64,000 nt of DNA from Durusdinium trenchii (GCA_963970005.1 CAXAMN010008446.1:409752-473751), one strand, 5' to 3'; counted from the stretch's first letter, positions 10,282 to 22,524 are shown. The notes: generated from the letters alone by a model not told the origin. Numbers and translations are program-made.

Positions 10282-13200
10282 CTCTCCATGGGCGGCCTGT
10301 GGTGTGAGGCTGATCATCTCAATGATCTCCTAGCGGATGTTTATCGATGCTGCACGAGTGACTGGAGATGAGATGATTGTATTGATGTTGTATTGATGTA
10401 TACTAGCAGTTGAAATGATCATGGAAGTGGAGCATGGCCATTTCTGGGCGAACCTTTTCCTCTACCAACAGGACCATGTTCCACTTCCAACCAGTGTATA
10501 CTGTATACATTGACTCCTTCGGTCCCTGGATGGACAGGTGTCATACACATTCCTCACTAAAAAACACAAACCCGTAATGTAGACTCTTATAATATATAAT
10601 ATATATATACCCTAATCTTCAATGTCTATAGTAAACTCAGGCGTTGGAAGGTCAGGGTATATATATATTCTAAGAGGTGTTTCAATTCAAATGGAGGGGT
10701 TTATTAATCAAGAGTCTACATTAGCTTGAACGAGTTCACGCTATCGGTATGCAGAACATCTCCGCGAGAGGGCGACGCGAGACGTCTCGCGCTGCATCGC
10801 GCGCTGCTCCGGCGTGAAGTCGGGCATCGTCAGCAAATATCCCATCAAACGCTGCAGGATCTCGGCGGTCCCGATGCGCGTCTCGTGATCGGGATTCAAC
10901 ATGCCTCGGTGAGTTATAAATGTAACTCTCGGTGCGCAAAAATGCCCAAGCCCACCCAGAAGAAGGGGGCCAGAAGACATGTGTTTTGTTGTTTTTGTTC
11001 CTCACTGGCATGGAAGAAACATGGGAGAAAAGACACAACAATCGATCTCTGAACAGCTCGATCTCCTCCTCCATCCTCGACGCAAAGCATCCACACGAGT
11101 TTCGTGGAACAACAAGCAAATGAGTCATGGGACATCGACCATTTGTCTAACACCAAGGTGATATCAGTCGTCCTTACATGCACAACTGTTCTCACACAAT
11201 GGTGGCCACAATATGATGGTGTTGCTTTTTTCTGCAGCTGTTCTCACCTAACTCTACAACAAGTCCAAGCATCTCACGGGGAAGATGCTTAACCCCCTTG
11301 GTACACCGATTCCCTGTGATCCATCCGAACAGCGACCGGTCTCGGGTCCTCTAGACCCGTCGCTGTCCGGAGGACTTCGACCCCAAGGTGCTGATGATCA
11401 GACGGTCCAGCTCACTTTGCTCGGGGCCAGACAGCACCGGATCCGTTGAGGGGTCATACGTAGAGATGCGATGAGCAGCCCGATCGCTATAGAAAGGAGG
11501 CTGCTTCCCAGGGTGTGCCAACCTCAGACAGGTGAATTTGATGTCGAAAGGTCATAAAACACAGGCCACATGAGACTTTTGAATTTTGTGACATGATTCG
11601 CGACATGTGTTCACCATGTTTTTCACCTATCACCCCCTATATCAGCCTATCCGCCTGCCGATTCGCTTTGCTTGCAGCCATTGGGGCCATCGTTTCATGG
11701 AGTTCTTGGGAAAGACTGCCCGCCGCCGCTTATCGCGGGTCGACGGATTCACCGCCCAGCGGGGCTGGCCCTGTGCCAGTCTTCGTTGAAGGCATCATGA
11801 GTTGGCGATTGTGGTGGACAAAAAGGAGTCGGTGGTCAGTGGGTTCAATGATTCCAGGCAAAGGTCGAAAACATGTTTGAACCCACCACCCAGTTCATCA
11901 TGATGATTCATCATGATTCCCTGAGTTGCTGCAAGCCCTGTGCCCAAAGCCCTGAGGATGTAGATTCATGGTAAGATTTGTCAGAGGACACGCGATGTGC
12001 TCACCCAAGAAGACACCCACCCCCTTGGATACCTGTTCTCCTAAAACCTTTACATCTGCAATCTTTGCATCCTGGAAGCTCATAGAGGACCACGCCCAGT
12101 GAATAGACATCGTTCTGAGGCTGGCCTTGCCCAATCTCTTTCCAAAGCTTCCCTGATTTGCTGACAATAACCTTCCAGATTTCCTTGAAGCCGTGTGGTC
12201 CGGTCACTCAAGGCTCCAGGCACCATTCCGTGCACGGGGGCACCAAAGGTTTCTTTCTATCGTCACCCAGGTGGCATGGATCGCTTCAAGACACTGGCAG
12301 CTTGATGACATACCCACAAACAAATCACATATATATATATATATATCTACTCTCCTGTGTTTCCATTGAGCATCAACCTCATCCTGCTTCGTGGTCTTCA
12401 TTTAGAGTAGACTAGAGACCCCCACATAGATAAAATATAACAATCACAGTAACAATGCAACGAAGCAAATCCCAATATTCGGATATATTCAGCACCCAGC
12501 AACCACAGTCATCCGTGGCTGGGTGGGAAAAAGGGACCCCTCCCAGAGCCGAAGCAAGCACCTTGAAGATCTTGAAGGACATGTAAACAGCTATTTCAAA
12601 GCATGGGGCACACATTTCAAGAGGTCATTCATCCGAAACCTCCAAAACAAGGACCACAACGAGGCACCTCCAAACTCACAGGTAGTGGTCGAGTATGTAA
12701 CAGCTATTGTAAGAGGTTACTCATTCATCTAACCTCCACAATGAGGCACCTCCAAACTCACTGTAAACCTCCACCTCGTTCAAAGACCTCCACTGAAGGA
12801 GACCAATTGCTCAGAGAAACCCATGTTTACACTGTGAACCCGTCAGAGTAGGGTCATGCAAGATTTCCCCAGCTCGATGCCGGTGCAGCTGAAGATCTTT
12901 CCAATGCTTTCACAGTTTAGCTTCTTACTAGGCAGCTTCGGAAGACACAAACTTGTGAAAAAATGCGCCAATGGTCCCTATTCCTGGTTACTTGGACCTC
13001 GATGACTCAATGACTCTGTCAACAGCACCTCTGTCAACGAGTTCATGGCATGGTTTGACCCCTAAGAAGTCCCATTGGGTCCACCGTTTCGTTCGCACCG
13101 CTTCCAGCCAGGCATCAGGAGCCATGTAGCCTGGAGTCCCGCCCAGATTACACGCACCACGGGGCCCCATCAAGCCCAAGTCAATCACATGCGCAAAACA

Positions 13201-16200
13201 CCTGAGATCCGCGTTTTTCGACCCACGAGATCCCACGAGATCGCTCGATCATCTCTTGGCTCTTCAGCGCTCTTCAAGGTTTGGAACAGCGGAACCCATC
13301 ACAAGAGCAGGGGATGAAGCTAAGTCTTTAGGGCTCCAGTCGTACCTTTCGGGTCCAGTCATACCTTCGTTTCGGTACGAGCCTATAGCCCTAAGGGAAT
13401 TCAGGAACCTCCCAACTCACCTGATCCAAAATTGAACCGGAACCAGTGCGCCACTGTGGAACCACTCGGCGAACCGAAGCCGCCGGTCGGGAGGATGTGG
13501 GTTCCACGGATTTGGGTGATGAAAAACACCCAACCTGTTGCGAACATGGCTCCTAGTGGTGCGGCCAGGAGTCTCTAGTAGCGCCCTTGCTCCTAGCAGT
13601 ACGGCCAGGAGCCCCGTTCGTAGCGTCCTTGCTCCTATGAATGGCCAAAAGCTTGGATTCATCTAAGACGTGTAATTCCCGTAATTCCTTAGGTCCGACC
13701 ACATGAGCCAACACAAACTCATCTGCCCAGGGCCCCAGTGGATCTTCACTATCAACTGGAACTCTGCGGAATGGCCAAACCTACACCAGCGGTCAGTTTC
13801 ATGATGTGTCATGTATGTGGTATGAAAAGGACATGCATTGAACTTGGTTAAGGCTAAAGCCGGCGCGTACGTTCTCCCTTCTACGTACTCTTATTGTTCT
13901 GGGGGCTCGTGAGAGGCTGGCGCCCGCGACTGGGTGACTCGGTCAAAACAATGGCAACAGCTCTAGAAATACGTGTCTTGCTCAGCCACCGCCGCAGTGG
14001 AATAACAGCATTTGCTGACTCACAGTAGTGGCATCTTGAAGAACAAAACAGCACTCCCAACCTTGTGGGGAAAGGATGGGAAACATATATTGACAGCTGG
14101 TAACGAACAGTGAGAAGTCCCTGGCCGCTTCACGGACGAACTGAACTAAGGAGCTTCTGGTCAATGCAGTTCAGCATGATGTTCTCTGATTTGATGTCCA
14201 TGTGAACGAAGCCCTTGCTGTGAATCTCCTGGACGCCCAAAGTGGCCTGGATCCGCCAGTCGTGGCAAGGGTTTGAGCTGGGGGCGAAGATCACCAGTGA
14301 AATGCGTGGGAATAAGATGGAATAAGCAACGACCAACTTTAACATGGCCTATGCCCATGCACCTCACAATGCATCGAAAGTGGTTGAAAGAAAGTCAAGC
14401 CATTCACTAAACATCACAAAACCCAACTGCAACTGCCCCTCTTTGTGGAAGCTGGTTCCTCCCAAGTCTTCCAAGGGTCCAACCGAAACAAATGGGCCGT
14501 TAGTAGCGGGAGCTCAAGGCTCACACCCCGACCTGTTCTGAAGAAACCATATGAAGCCCATGTGTGATGAACCGGGGTGAACTGTCACCCGTTGGTATGA
14601 TGATATTCGCCGAATTGAGCGGGCCGCCGTGTGTCGGACACCAACGAGTTGACATCGCATGGCGTACATCGCATGGCGTCGCCTGATAGAAGAGTGCCAA
14701 GATGTATGCGTTGCTATAGGGAGGACCCAACTGATCCCAGCACATGCCTTTCTCACACGACACACATCCTTTCGTCTTCATACACTTCTTCCATAGGTCG
14801 TGCATATCGCCTGTCCAGGCCGGTGATAGAGACTCAAGGTGAAACCGTTTGCAGGCACGAAAAGCAGGCGGTGAAGTCTGCAGCTGGTACAGCCATGTGA
14901 AAACCTTAAACTTTTAAACTACTAGTGCTTGGAAATGCCAATAAAGATCCGCCAGCAGGCCGCAAGTGAAAGGGCTTAGTTGAGCATGTAGCACTTGGGC
15001 ACATAAAATGTACATAGACATAGATGCACTATTAATACGAAGCTTGCCTTTCGGACGGCCTGTCTTTCTAAAGGGGAGCTACAAAAAGTTGAGTTGGAGG
15101 ATGATTTGGAGTGTTTAACGCAGATTACGGAAGTCATAGAGCGCTCCAAGGCAGCATAATTTTGTTGTTCCCTAGGGCTCCAAGTACTGTCTAAGAAGAT
15201 GCTTGGGGTAGGTTTGGAGTGTCCAAATAATGACCATCTGAGGAGGCACGACTGGAGCCCCAGGGGGTAATTAAAGCTTGTACTGTTAGAGCTTGGAGGG
15301 ATGTTGCGCCTTGCCAGCACCTAGCTCTCGAAAGATACTGTACGGGGGTTTTATTGGGGAACCTGTTTCCGCCGCCGTATTGCCAGCTACACTCCAACGC
15401 ACTAACATGGAAGTTCAACCCCAAGGATGCCATCCACTTTCATGTGACGTGCTTGTCAAAGGGTAGTGTGCCAGTGTGTCACCCTGCAAGTGTGGATGGA
15501 TCACCTGATCAAACTAGGTGGCGCATGGCAAGGTGGACTCGGCACACTCTCTCTCTCTCTCTCTCTCCAACAATCGTGGAGATGGAAACAGAAGCCTGAC
15601 CTGAAATAACCAAAGCAGTCTCCGCATATGTCTTTTGTTGGAAGGACGTTTGTCGGAGTTATCCGTCCTCAGGAAGACCCGTCCAACTGGTCCAGCACCG
15701 GATTCCGCCAAAGAGCCGATCCTCGGAAGTGACCTGATGAAAGAACGCTGATAAAAGGGTTAACAGAACGTTCAACCTCTTGGTTGTTCGTGGGATGTCC
15801 CCCCAATTGTCCCCAATTCCGGTTGTTCCGGGCGGCCGGTTCTCTGAGTTCCACGTTTCGAGAACCGGAATCCTCCTGGTTTGAACTGCGTCCTTTAGGG
15901 GCTTCCCTAGGGGTCGGAGCCATTCAGAAGATGGAGAGCCCCATCAGGCCTTGGACTCTTCCCGCCCTCACCACCAGATATGTAATTCTGAAGACTTGGA
16001 GACTCATTCGATTGGTGGAATGGGGGCTCTCCTTGGTATACGTGATCCCGCCGCATCTGGAGACTTGCCTCCATTCAAATAAGGCATCAAGATGTCCATG
16101 GTGTCAGGTGTCTCGACATAATCTGGCTTCCCCACAGTGGAGATGACATAGTGTGCACCCTGCATTCCTGGGAATGCAGGAAGCACAAACTCCAAGTAAC

Positions 16201-18942
16201 TAAGATGATATGAGTCAAAAACAAAACACAGAAGCAAAGCTTGAACTGCAGCAAAGGTTCTACGCATGTTCTTAACCTCTTTATAAGCATCGCGATCCTT
16301 TGCCTGCAAAATCTGAACAAGTCATCTGATGAGGCAAAAGTAAAAGGTGCTAGACTATGTATATAGAGGCAGCCTGATCAACCAGCAAGGATCCCCAAAC
16401 ACACGTCCTCTTAATTATGTTGGTCTGCTTTCAAGTTGTACGTCTGCTTTCAGTCTGATATCTTAAAGCCAAGCAACCATCAATTTCAAAGAAACAAACT
16501 CTTCGTTCGTAGCATCGCAGGTGGCACGCAACTGGTAGACAGTACCAAAACTGCCAGAGCCCAGCACACGCACCTTGCTCAAGCGGTCCTGTCAAACGTG
16601 AGCTTGCATTCAAAGCAGTCCAAACGCCATGCGCAATGAGTCAAATGATAGCTCGCTTGTTGAATGTTCTCTCTTTCACTTGTTCATTCTTCTTGCACAC
16701 ACTTGGACGTCATACCGAGAGGAAAGGGGTACGTCCCCCGTCACATGGGGTCACGGGGCCCGCCCTATCACTACTGATCGAACAAGCAGTCCTTCCACGG
16801 ACCTGGCAGCTGGTCCATGGTTGGCTCCTGACGGCTTCGACGACCGAAGACCACGAAGAAACACCGAAGCCCGGCGACTGTTGGTGGCGTGGCCATGGCT
16901 GAGGTGCCATCCCACCGGTGAACGCAAGGCCAAGTTTCAGGCGAGTCCCGGGTTGGGTGCCTCTTGACCAGCTCCATATTGAACACAATTCCTGAAACAT
17001 TCATGGAAGTGGCAAATGGCCCCTGGAAAGACAATTTCCACTTCCATGATGATTTCGGGAAGTGACAACATATGATATTACTACTACAGTAAGAATCATG
17101 TTCCTGTGCAGTGGTGCATTAAACACGGCGCGGTGGATCATAAGGTTCCAATCTGCCTCCTTCCCAAGTAACCCCCACAGAAACTTATATAATTACGGAG
17201 TCTCCCACGGTTTTCTTCGGCATGATAAGGATGCACTTTTCATGCCGGTGTTTTCAGTGCCGCTGTTATGGATTCCCTACTCATGGTAAGTTGATCTCTG
17301 GTGGAATTGGATTGGTCCGGAATACTTCACAATAGGGGAGTGTTTCGTTGCGCATGATCAAATTGTCCATCTTCATCCTGTTTTCTCGAGGGTTGACCTA
17401 TTGTCTCGAAAGCATCTGCAAGCCTCGCCAAGGAAGAAACAAATGGAATATGTTTCTCATGGGGGCAGCCGGGAAAGCCGGGAAAGGGCCACTCTGGTCT
17501 CCAAACACTTTTCTTTTTTTCTGGAACCCGCTGTTGTTGTTGTCGTTGTTGTTGTTGCCACCGGGTGACAAAGCCCCAAAGCATCACTTGTCGGCCATGT
17601 ACCGACTTGCTATCGGTCCATCGGTCCTCACGTGAGTGGTTTCAGGATCTCGGGGACCGACCCCCTCACGGCCGCTGCCTTAACGGGGGGGTTTGCTGGT
17701 CTGTCCGCCCTTCTGCCGCTTTGGACGGCGTCTCCGGAAACGGACGGCGTCTGTCCAGTGCGATGCTCCAGCAGTTTGGCCGTCCGTGAGCTGTGTTCTT
17801 CAAACCCCAGGTGGGTCAATAAAACAGCGGTCCGGTCCGTCGGTGGAGTGGAAAAGGCTCGGTCCTTCACGAACCTCATATACAGTATTTAGGGTTGACC
17901 GCCCACGGCCCACGTGACGCCAACGTGCACAGCCCCAATTCGACCTTCACTTTCTGGTTCTGATCTCAAAGACCAGCTTTGGCAAAGCCCCATGGGGAAA
18001 TGTGACCCAAGAGTTTCGATGTGTATCCCGTTGGCTCCCTGGCACGTGCGACATGTGTCCTTGACCATCCCTGGCCGATTCCAGGCCACATGTCTCTCCA
18101 GGTCCACTGACACCGACACCTGCAACGTGCGCTTGTTCAACAAGCTGTCAAGGGCAATGGCGAGGTCCAAAAGCTACCTATGGTAACATCTGTTCTATTC
18201 TGTTCTGCTTTGTGCGAGGCATTTAGCACTACAGTACCACTACAACTGGTTGGGAAGGATCAAAAACAACACGGCCCAGGTACGATCTCCAGATCCCATG
18301 AAATGGTGCAGGAGAATGTGCTAAATGCAATGCGACGTAAATCAAGACGACAAAAATAAGAAAATCCCTGGCATTTGAGTAAATAGAGTCCTCTGACCAG
18401 CCAAGCATTTTAATAGTTTATTGGTGTGGAGGCCCGGGAGATACGGCGCACGCTGAAATAAGCTGCGCATGCTTGAAGGCTCCAAGAATTCACTGCCTCA
18501 AGAATTGGGTCTGGCTATGTCTGGCTTATGGCTTGAGATGCCAAACAAAGACTCCCAGATCCAGTGGCCACTATAGTAGGTCACCTGCGGTCACCTGCGA
18601 CTCAAACCTGACCCAGCACCATCAGCACCCTCGTGGTTCGTGAGAAAAATAGTGGCTCCTGTTCCACACCAAGGGGCCGCATTCTGAGCTGAGCTTGCGT
18701 CTGGAGTTAACAGCGCAACAAACCAATAATCAAATACTATATTTTCTAGCTGTTTCGTGCAAGGTGTGCGTCCAGTGCCCAAAACTAGACCTCAAAGACT
18801 CAGATCCAAAGCTTCACCGTACCAAGGTAATTGGGTAGAAGGGCACTCTTGAAGTCGCCTCATCATCCACATCATCCACTGCTCGTATGGCCAAGGTTGG
18901 ATGCAGCAGCCATGCTGCGGCCCAAAGATACATGGACATCAT
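10126..18942 (-). CDS. Kinase gene B: divergent protein kinase with signal-like N-terminus
   Basis: A paralogue of gene A, more complete. Exons in order: hydrophobic start, LERH segment, PWKDxxFD segment, Gly loop (GSGSFGTV, SLK), alpha-C (YKEVKNM), hinge (ILMPYLNG), alpha-D/E with a Cys insert (GCVSCEKGMCWD), catalytic loop HMDIKSEN, VIDLG with GTPGYMAPD, NDVYSLGVVLYE, an ELDRLIISTL segment, and LNPDHETRIGTAEIL. The tail is polar and probably ends at 8520. As in A, HRD is HMD and DFG is DLG, while Lys, Glu, Asp and Asn of the active site are kept. Non-RD kinases usually lack activation-loop phosphorylation control (established knowledge). ATP binding is plausible. Location in the secretory system is inferred from exon 1. 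No substrate can be named. Confidence 0.87.
10416..10493. mobile_element. Family 5 inverted-repeat element
   Basis: The ends are tcatggaagtgg and ccacttcca, inverted. The interior shares caaaggtt/cctctacc-type sequence with the copy at 43848-43955 only loosely. Confidence 0.5.
10575..10722. mobile_element. Family 6 inverted-repeat element
   Basis: The ends are taatgtagactctt and aagagtctacatta. The interior aggtgtttcaattcaaatgg is shared, inverted, with the copy at 33311-33395. A TA-rich core makes this copy longer. Confidence 0.75.
10777..10904 (-). CDS. Kinase B exon: subdomain XI
   Basis: Encodes LNPDHETRIGTAEIL, with the conserved Arg of the C-lobe, then a helical segment (PDFTPEQRAMQRETSR). 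The acceptor is ACCGAG|GC. A GT donor in phase 0 lies at 10776. Without splicing, the frame would stop at 10741. Confidence 0.8.
11382..11503 (-). CDS. Kinase B exon: subdomain X region
   Basis: Encodes QPPFYSDRAAHRIS, TYDPSTDPVLSG and ELDRLIISTLG. Joined to its neighbours it gives VVLYE-QPPF and STLG-MLNPDHETR, which reads as a normal kinase C-lobe. Both borders can slide by one base, so they are uncertain by a nucleotide or two. Confidence 0.78.
12079..12152 (-). CDS. Kinase B exon: alpha-F / subdomain IX
   Basis: Encodes KLWKEIGQGQPQND then VYSLGVVLYE. It matches gene A exon 3348-3419 in spacing. The 5' border phase is not fully resolved, and an unseen small exon may precede it. Confidence 0.8.
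13117..13201 (-). CDS. Kinase B exon: DLG and activation loop
   Basis: An 85-nt exon encoding CFAHVIDLGLMGPRG and GTPGYMAP. The acceptor is TCTCAG|GTG. The donor is GA (GCTCCT|GATGCC). Confidence 0.87.
13545..13650. repeat. Gene-poor TAGTAG-type dispersed repeat
   Basis: Contains repeats of gctcctag(t/c)ag and gttcgtagcgtccttgctcc. Related stretches occur at 22525-22640 and 27420-27515. It resembles a degenerate short-period repeat, not a gene. Confidence 0.6.
14155..14246 (-). CDS. Kinase B exon: catalytic loop
   Basis: A 92-nt exon encoding ATLGVQEIHSKG, FVHMDIKSENIMLN and CIDQ. The acceptor is ATCCAG|GCC and the donor CAGAA|GCTCC (GC). Same length and phase as in gene A. Confidence 0.9.
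14683..14810 (-). CDS. Kinase B exon: alpha-D to alpha-E
   Basis: A 128-nt exon encoding DMHDLWKKCMKT, the Cys insert GCVSCEKGMCWD and YILALFYQ. It is one codon longer than in A, inside the Cys insert. The donor is TATCAG|GCGACG (GC). Confidence 0.88.
15171..15267. mobile_element. Family 3 inverted-repeat element
   Basis: The ends are cctagggctccaagtact and agtgctcc-like/ggagccccagg, inverted. The interior gtttggagtgtccaaat matches the copy at 47250-47336. It lies in a kinase B intron. Confidence 0.65.
15545..15567. repeat. CT microsatellite
   Basis: A CT dinucleotide run within a kinase B intron. Confidence 0.9.
16069..16167 (-). CDS. Kinase B exon: beta-4 to hinge
   Basis: A 99-nt exon encoding MQGAHYVISTVGKPDYV and ILMPYLNG. 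The acceptor is TCCCAG|GA and the donor GGAG|GCAAG (GC). It is identical in length and phase to the A exon. Confidence 0.88.
16264..16303 (-). CDS. Kinase B exon: alpha-C helix
   Basis: A 40-nt exon encoding AKDRDAYKEVKNM plus one base. The donor is ATGC|GTAG (GT), where gene A has GC. Confidence 0.85.
16478..16588 (-). CDS. Kinase B exon: glycine-rich loop
   Basis: A 111-nt exon encoding DRLSKVRVLGSGSFGTVYQ and SLKLM. The acceptor is TGACAG|GAC and the donor ATG|GTTGC (GT). Confidence 0.9.
16777..16827 (-). CDS. Kinase B exon: conserved pre-kinase segment
   Basis: A 51-nt exon after CGTCAG|GAG encoding EPTMDQLPGPWKDCLFD, the counterpart of gene A exon 6749-6799. The 3' border is set by similarity. 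Confidence 0.65.
16988..17061. mobile_element. Family 5 inverted-repeat element
   Basis: The ends are ttcctgaaacattcatgg and, inverted, tccatgatgatttcgggaa, with aagtgg/ccactt continuing the stem. About 74 bp, in a kinase B intron. Confidence 0.75.
18066..18119 (-). CDS. Kinase B exon 2: LERH segment
   Basis: A 54-nt exon encoding VSVSVDLERHVAWNRPGM, after TTGCAG|GTG. The donor is ATG|GTCA. It joins the first exon in phase 0, as in gene A. Confidence 0.72.
18859..18942 (-). CDS. Kinase B exon 1: signal-peptide-like start
   Basis: An 84-nt exon starting MMSMYLWAAAWLLHP and ending AVDDVDDE. Hydrophobic then acidic, like the A exon. The donor is GATGAG|GCGAC (GC). One of three clustered Met codons could be the true start. 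Confidence 0.7.
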
Positions 18943-20202
18943 GGATATGGCAGACCTCCAGGTCTTAATTTCAGTCACTTGACTGCTGGATGTGCCACTG
19001 GTGAGCACATGCACTTGAGCCGTCAGCAGTGGTGAATGTTGGCGCTTGGGGCCTTGGCAGTACCCCACCAGGCTGTGCTAGCTTGTGCATCGGTTGCACG
19101 TTTTGCTCGGGAAAAAACCAACCCGACTCACTAAGACGGACGTGGAAAACCCCGGGTTCGTTCGTGACACAAAGGCTGGACGTTGACACAAGGCCCTTGT
19201 CATCCCTTTGAAGTTCTCGATTGGTGTGGTGCAACCCCCACCCCAAAACGACTAAGTCGAGGGTTGTAACAGGGGTCTGCTCAGTCTGGTTCATTTCCTT
19301 CTGATGCATTCTTCCCTAGCGGTTGGCAAGGTATTGAAGCTGTGCGTTTATTCAAAGGCCTTCTATACGGGTGCGTTGATTCATGTTCAAGCTTGTGAAA
19401 CATGTTAAGCCATCCAACATGTATCGACCCTCATAGACCTGTCGGGGTGTCACAATAAAGTACTTCCGATGGATGACCTACCCAGGCTTTCCTAGACTGG
19501 ACGGCTTTGATAGGCAATCTAGTTGCAGCGTTTTCGGACGAGATGGCAGTGGCGCCCCAAGATGTCTTTAGGATCTTTAGGTGGGGAGTCCAAAATGGAC
19601 AACTTTTTTGGGAACTGTGCCATCTACTCTCAATCCCCTATAGCCTATACTATAGCATCTTAGATGGTTTGTAGTCCACAATGCGTGACTCAGGTTCTAG
19701 GCGAAATACATGGATCTATCTTCCGAATGTCCTGTCTGTATGGGTTCCGGGCCCATGAGAAATAGTCCAGGTCGAAAAGACTCAGTACCTCAGCAGTTAA
19801 GAGCATGGTCTCACAACAAACCAGAAAAAATGATTGAAGGGCACTATGATTTGACCGACGCCCACTACAGCAATTGAAAAGGAATGAACTAACAATAATC
19901 AGTTCACTTTGCCGTGGGCATCAAGATGCATCAAGGTCAGGATTGAGAGCTATGTCCAACCAAAGTGTTAGCTAGGAGAAAACCTGTTGGTGAGTTCTTC
20001 TGGCACTCCTTCTGCAAATCTCCTGCCGTATACTTAGAACAGCATCTTTTTAAACCTTAAAAACCATCACACTTGGAGCGTCAGGCAAAACCAACACTTA
20101 GAACAGTAAAGTTCGCAGGGAAGCAACACCACATCTAAAGCATCTGGCCATGCCAGTGGTTGTACAGCCACATATACTAAATACTGAGTATTCTATAAGG
20201 TT

Positions 20203-20285
20203 TTCAGGTTCCAGGTGAATCTTCCAGATAATTCTGATGGATTCATCTAATCTACGGGAATTGCACCAAAAGTCTTTCAAGTGAT
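20203..20285. mobile_element. Family 4 inverted-repeat element, diverged
   Basis: The left end tcaggttccaggtgaatctt matches the family 4 terminus. The right end is poorly kept. Confidence 0.4.
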
Positions 20286-22215
20286 GTGTGGGGTCCTGAA
20301 CCCTCACAATCACAATGATGCTGACCACTCTCCATCCACTGTCTCATTAAAACAAAGAAACAGGTGTCGGGTTGCTGTTTCATCTCGAATATCTGCTTGC
20401 ATAAGCTTTCACAAATGAACTATAGCATGCTATAACTGGTCACTCGGGCGGGCCCGTGGATGTGCCCCATCTTGGGAGCAGGTGTGGCTACTATCACCAA
20501 GAAGAGTGGACATCCTCCCGGTCCTCCTGATATCTGTATTTACTATCTAATCACCATCACCATCCGAACTGGGTGGTGTTGGCAGAACCCGTTCAATTTC
20601 TGCCATTCACCCCGAGAAGATCTTCCATTGACCCACACCGGACGAATGGCGAAAGGAATGAGCTCTGTGGCCACATAGGATGAGCTCCGCTCAGCGAGGA
20701 GCTCAGTCCCATCTGAGGACTTCTGGGATCTTCTGGGCTTCCCGAACGGCATAGGAGCATAGGAGCTCAGACCTTAGCTAAGAATAACTGTGAAAGGCAC
20801 AAAAACTGCCATGTCTTCCTCTCTCTTCCTGTCTCTGGATGGTGATTCGATCTGCTCTTCTTTAGCGTAGACTCATGCGTGTTCGTTGGTCTTGCCACCG
20901 AAGCTGTGACCCATGGGTGAAGCTGCCACGAAGTAACTCAACAGGACAACCTGTGACCAGGTACAAGGAGGTGTTCCGAGGTTAGACCGATCAAAGCTCA
21001 AGTGCTTGATCTGCTTTCTGCGCGTGGAACCCCGCTTCGTCCACCCAACCGGAGAGACAAACCACCAAAGAGTTGACGAAACAGTGTGTGAAATGGCCAA
21101 CCTTGGCCCACCCTGTGAGTACCAAGGGATGTTGAATACGAGCGTCTGGATGAAGGGACCATGTTGATTGATCTGCTTCTAAGTTAAAGTTGCGCACTCC
21201 TGTCGGACGTGAGGCCGGTGCAAACGATCATCTTGATCAATGATCCCAAAGGCCGCGTTTGATGCATGTCGATTTGTGACCCCTTAAGTTGGATCAGGTG
21301 GTAAGGCCGGTCCAAGGAACTTGGAGGAGAACAAATAAGGTGATTTACATTGATTAACCAATGCTGGCTGCTCACTGAGTTGCACTGACTCACTGACTCA
21401 AGTGGATTCAATCCATCCAACACAGTCTTGATGCATCAATCTTTGACACCCAGAGGCGGCCCTGGACCTGAACCAACTGCTACATGTTGCTTCGGTCCAG
21501 TTCACCCTGGCTGTGAGGGTCAAAACCCTAGCGAACTGAGGGACCAATGAGCCTTTGGGATATCATCATTCACCAGGTTTGGGGATTTCACTGAAAACGG
21601 TCCACCATGACCGGGACCCGCACAGTTGCTTCTTGGACAACTGTTGCTCCGGTCGCAGGGCGATTCCCTCACGGACCTCACGATGGCACAAACACTATGG
21701 GCTTCCGACAGGGGAAGGAAAGGGAAGGGCGCTCCTCCAAGACATCCAAACTTGGATAATGTGGCCACTGATTTGTTGAATAAGGAGCCAGGGAGAAAAA
21801 CTTATTCCGGAAGGGGTTCAACAAATGCAAATCCCATCAAATCACCATGAGCAAAACGTAACTCATCAGCTTGTGAAAATCATGGGTAACCCTTCAACCC
21901 TCCGATTTCCAGCAACCCATGCCACTGTAAGTTATCAAACCCTTCCATGGTTTCTTCAGGAGCGCTTGGGTAAGGGAGTGCTAAAATCCTTGCTATTTAC
22001 ATCTCATTGTCCCAAGATCCTCAGGCCGATCTTCAGCAAGTGCTGCGGTAGAGGTCTACTGGTTAAGCGTATGTGAGTTGAAACACATGCCATGAGCCAC
22101 CTTAGCAACGCCCATTGTAGCTTCGTGAGACATGGAAAAGGCTCCAGGATTCTGCGCTAGCTTGACAGCAAAGGGATCAGCACATGGAGCCTTCACACCC
22201 CCACCATGCAACAGT

Positions 22216-22248
<33 letters not shown>

Positions 22249-22262
22249 CGACGATGACGATG
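22216..22262. repeat. ATG/GAT trinucleotide microsatellite
   Basis: About a dozen GAT units decaying into GAC at the 3' side. It gives artificial poly-Asp, poly-Ser and poly-His open frames in different phases. Confidence 0.95.
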
Positions 22263-22524
22263 GACAAGTGCTGAATACAAGGTGGTGGCAACCCCTGTCC
22301 TGCCACCTATCTTTTCCCATGGCTCGTGGGGTTATCATCGATGCACCCTCCTCTTTCCATTCCACCTATGAATCTCGATGAATCTTGCATATTGCTCGTT
22401 GGGCCGTCCCATGAGTACACTCTCAGGCATGGGTTAGTTGCCAAAGGAGACACCTTGCACGGGACCGCAGTGCAAGACTGCGGTGTCTTGCAGAATGGTC
22501 AAGAACGACCTGTTTCAGGTGACC

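Noticed and set aside
22177..22381. Poly-Asp, poly-Ser and poly-His frames
   Set aside because: They come from the GAT trinucleotide run at 22216-22262.
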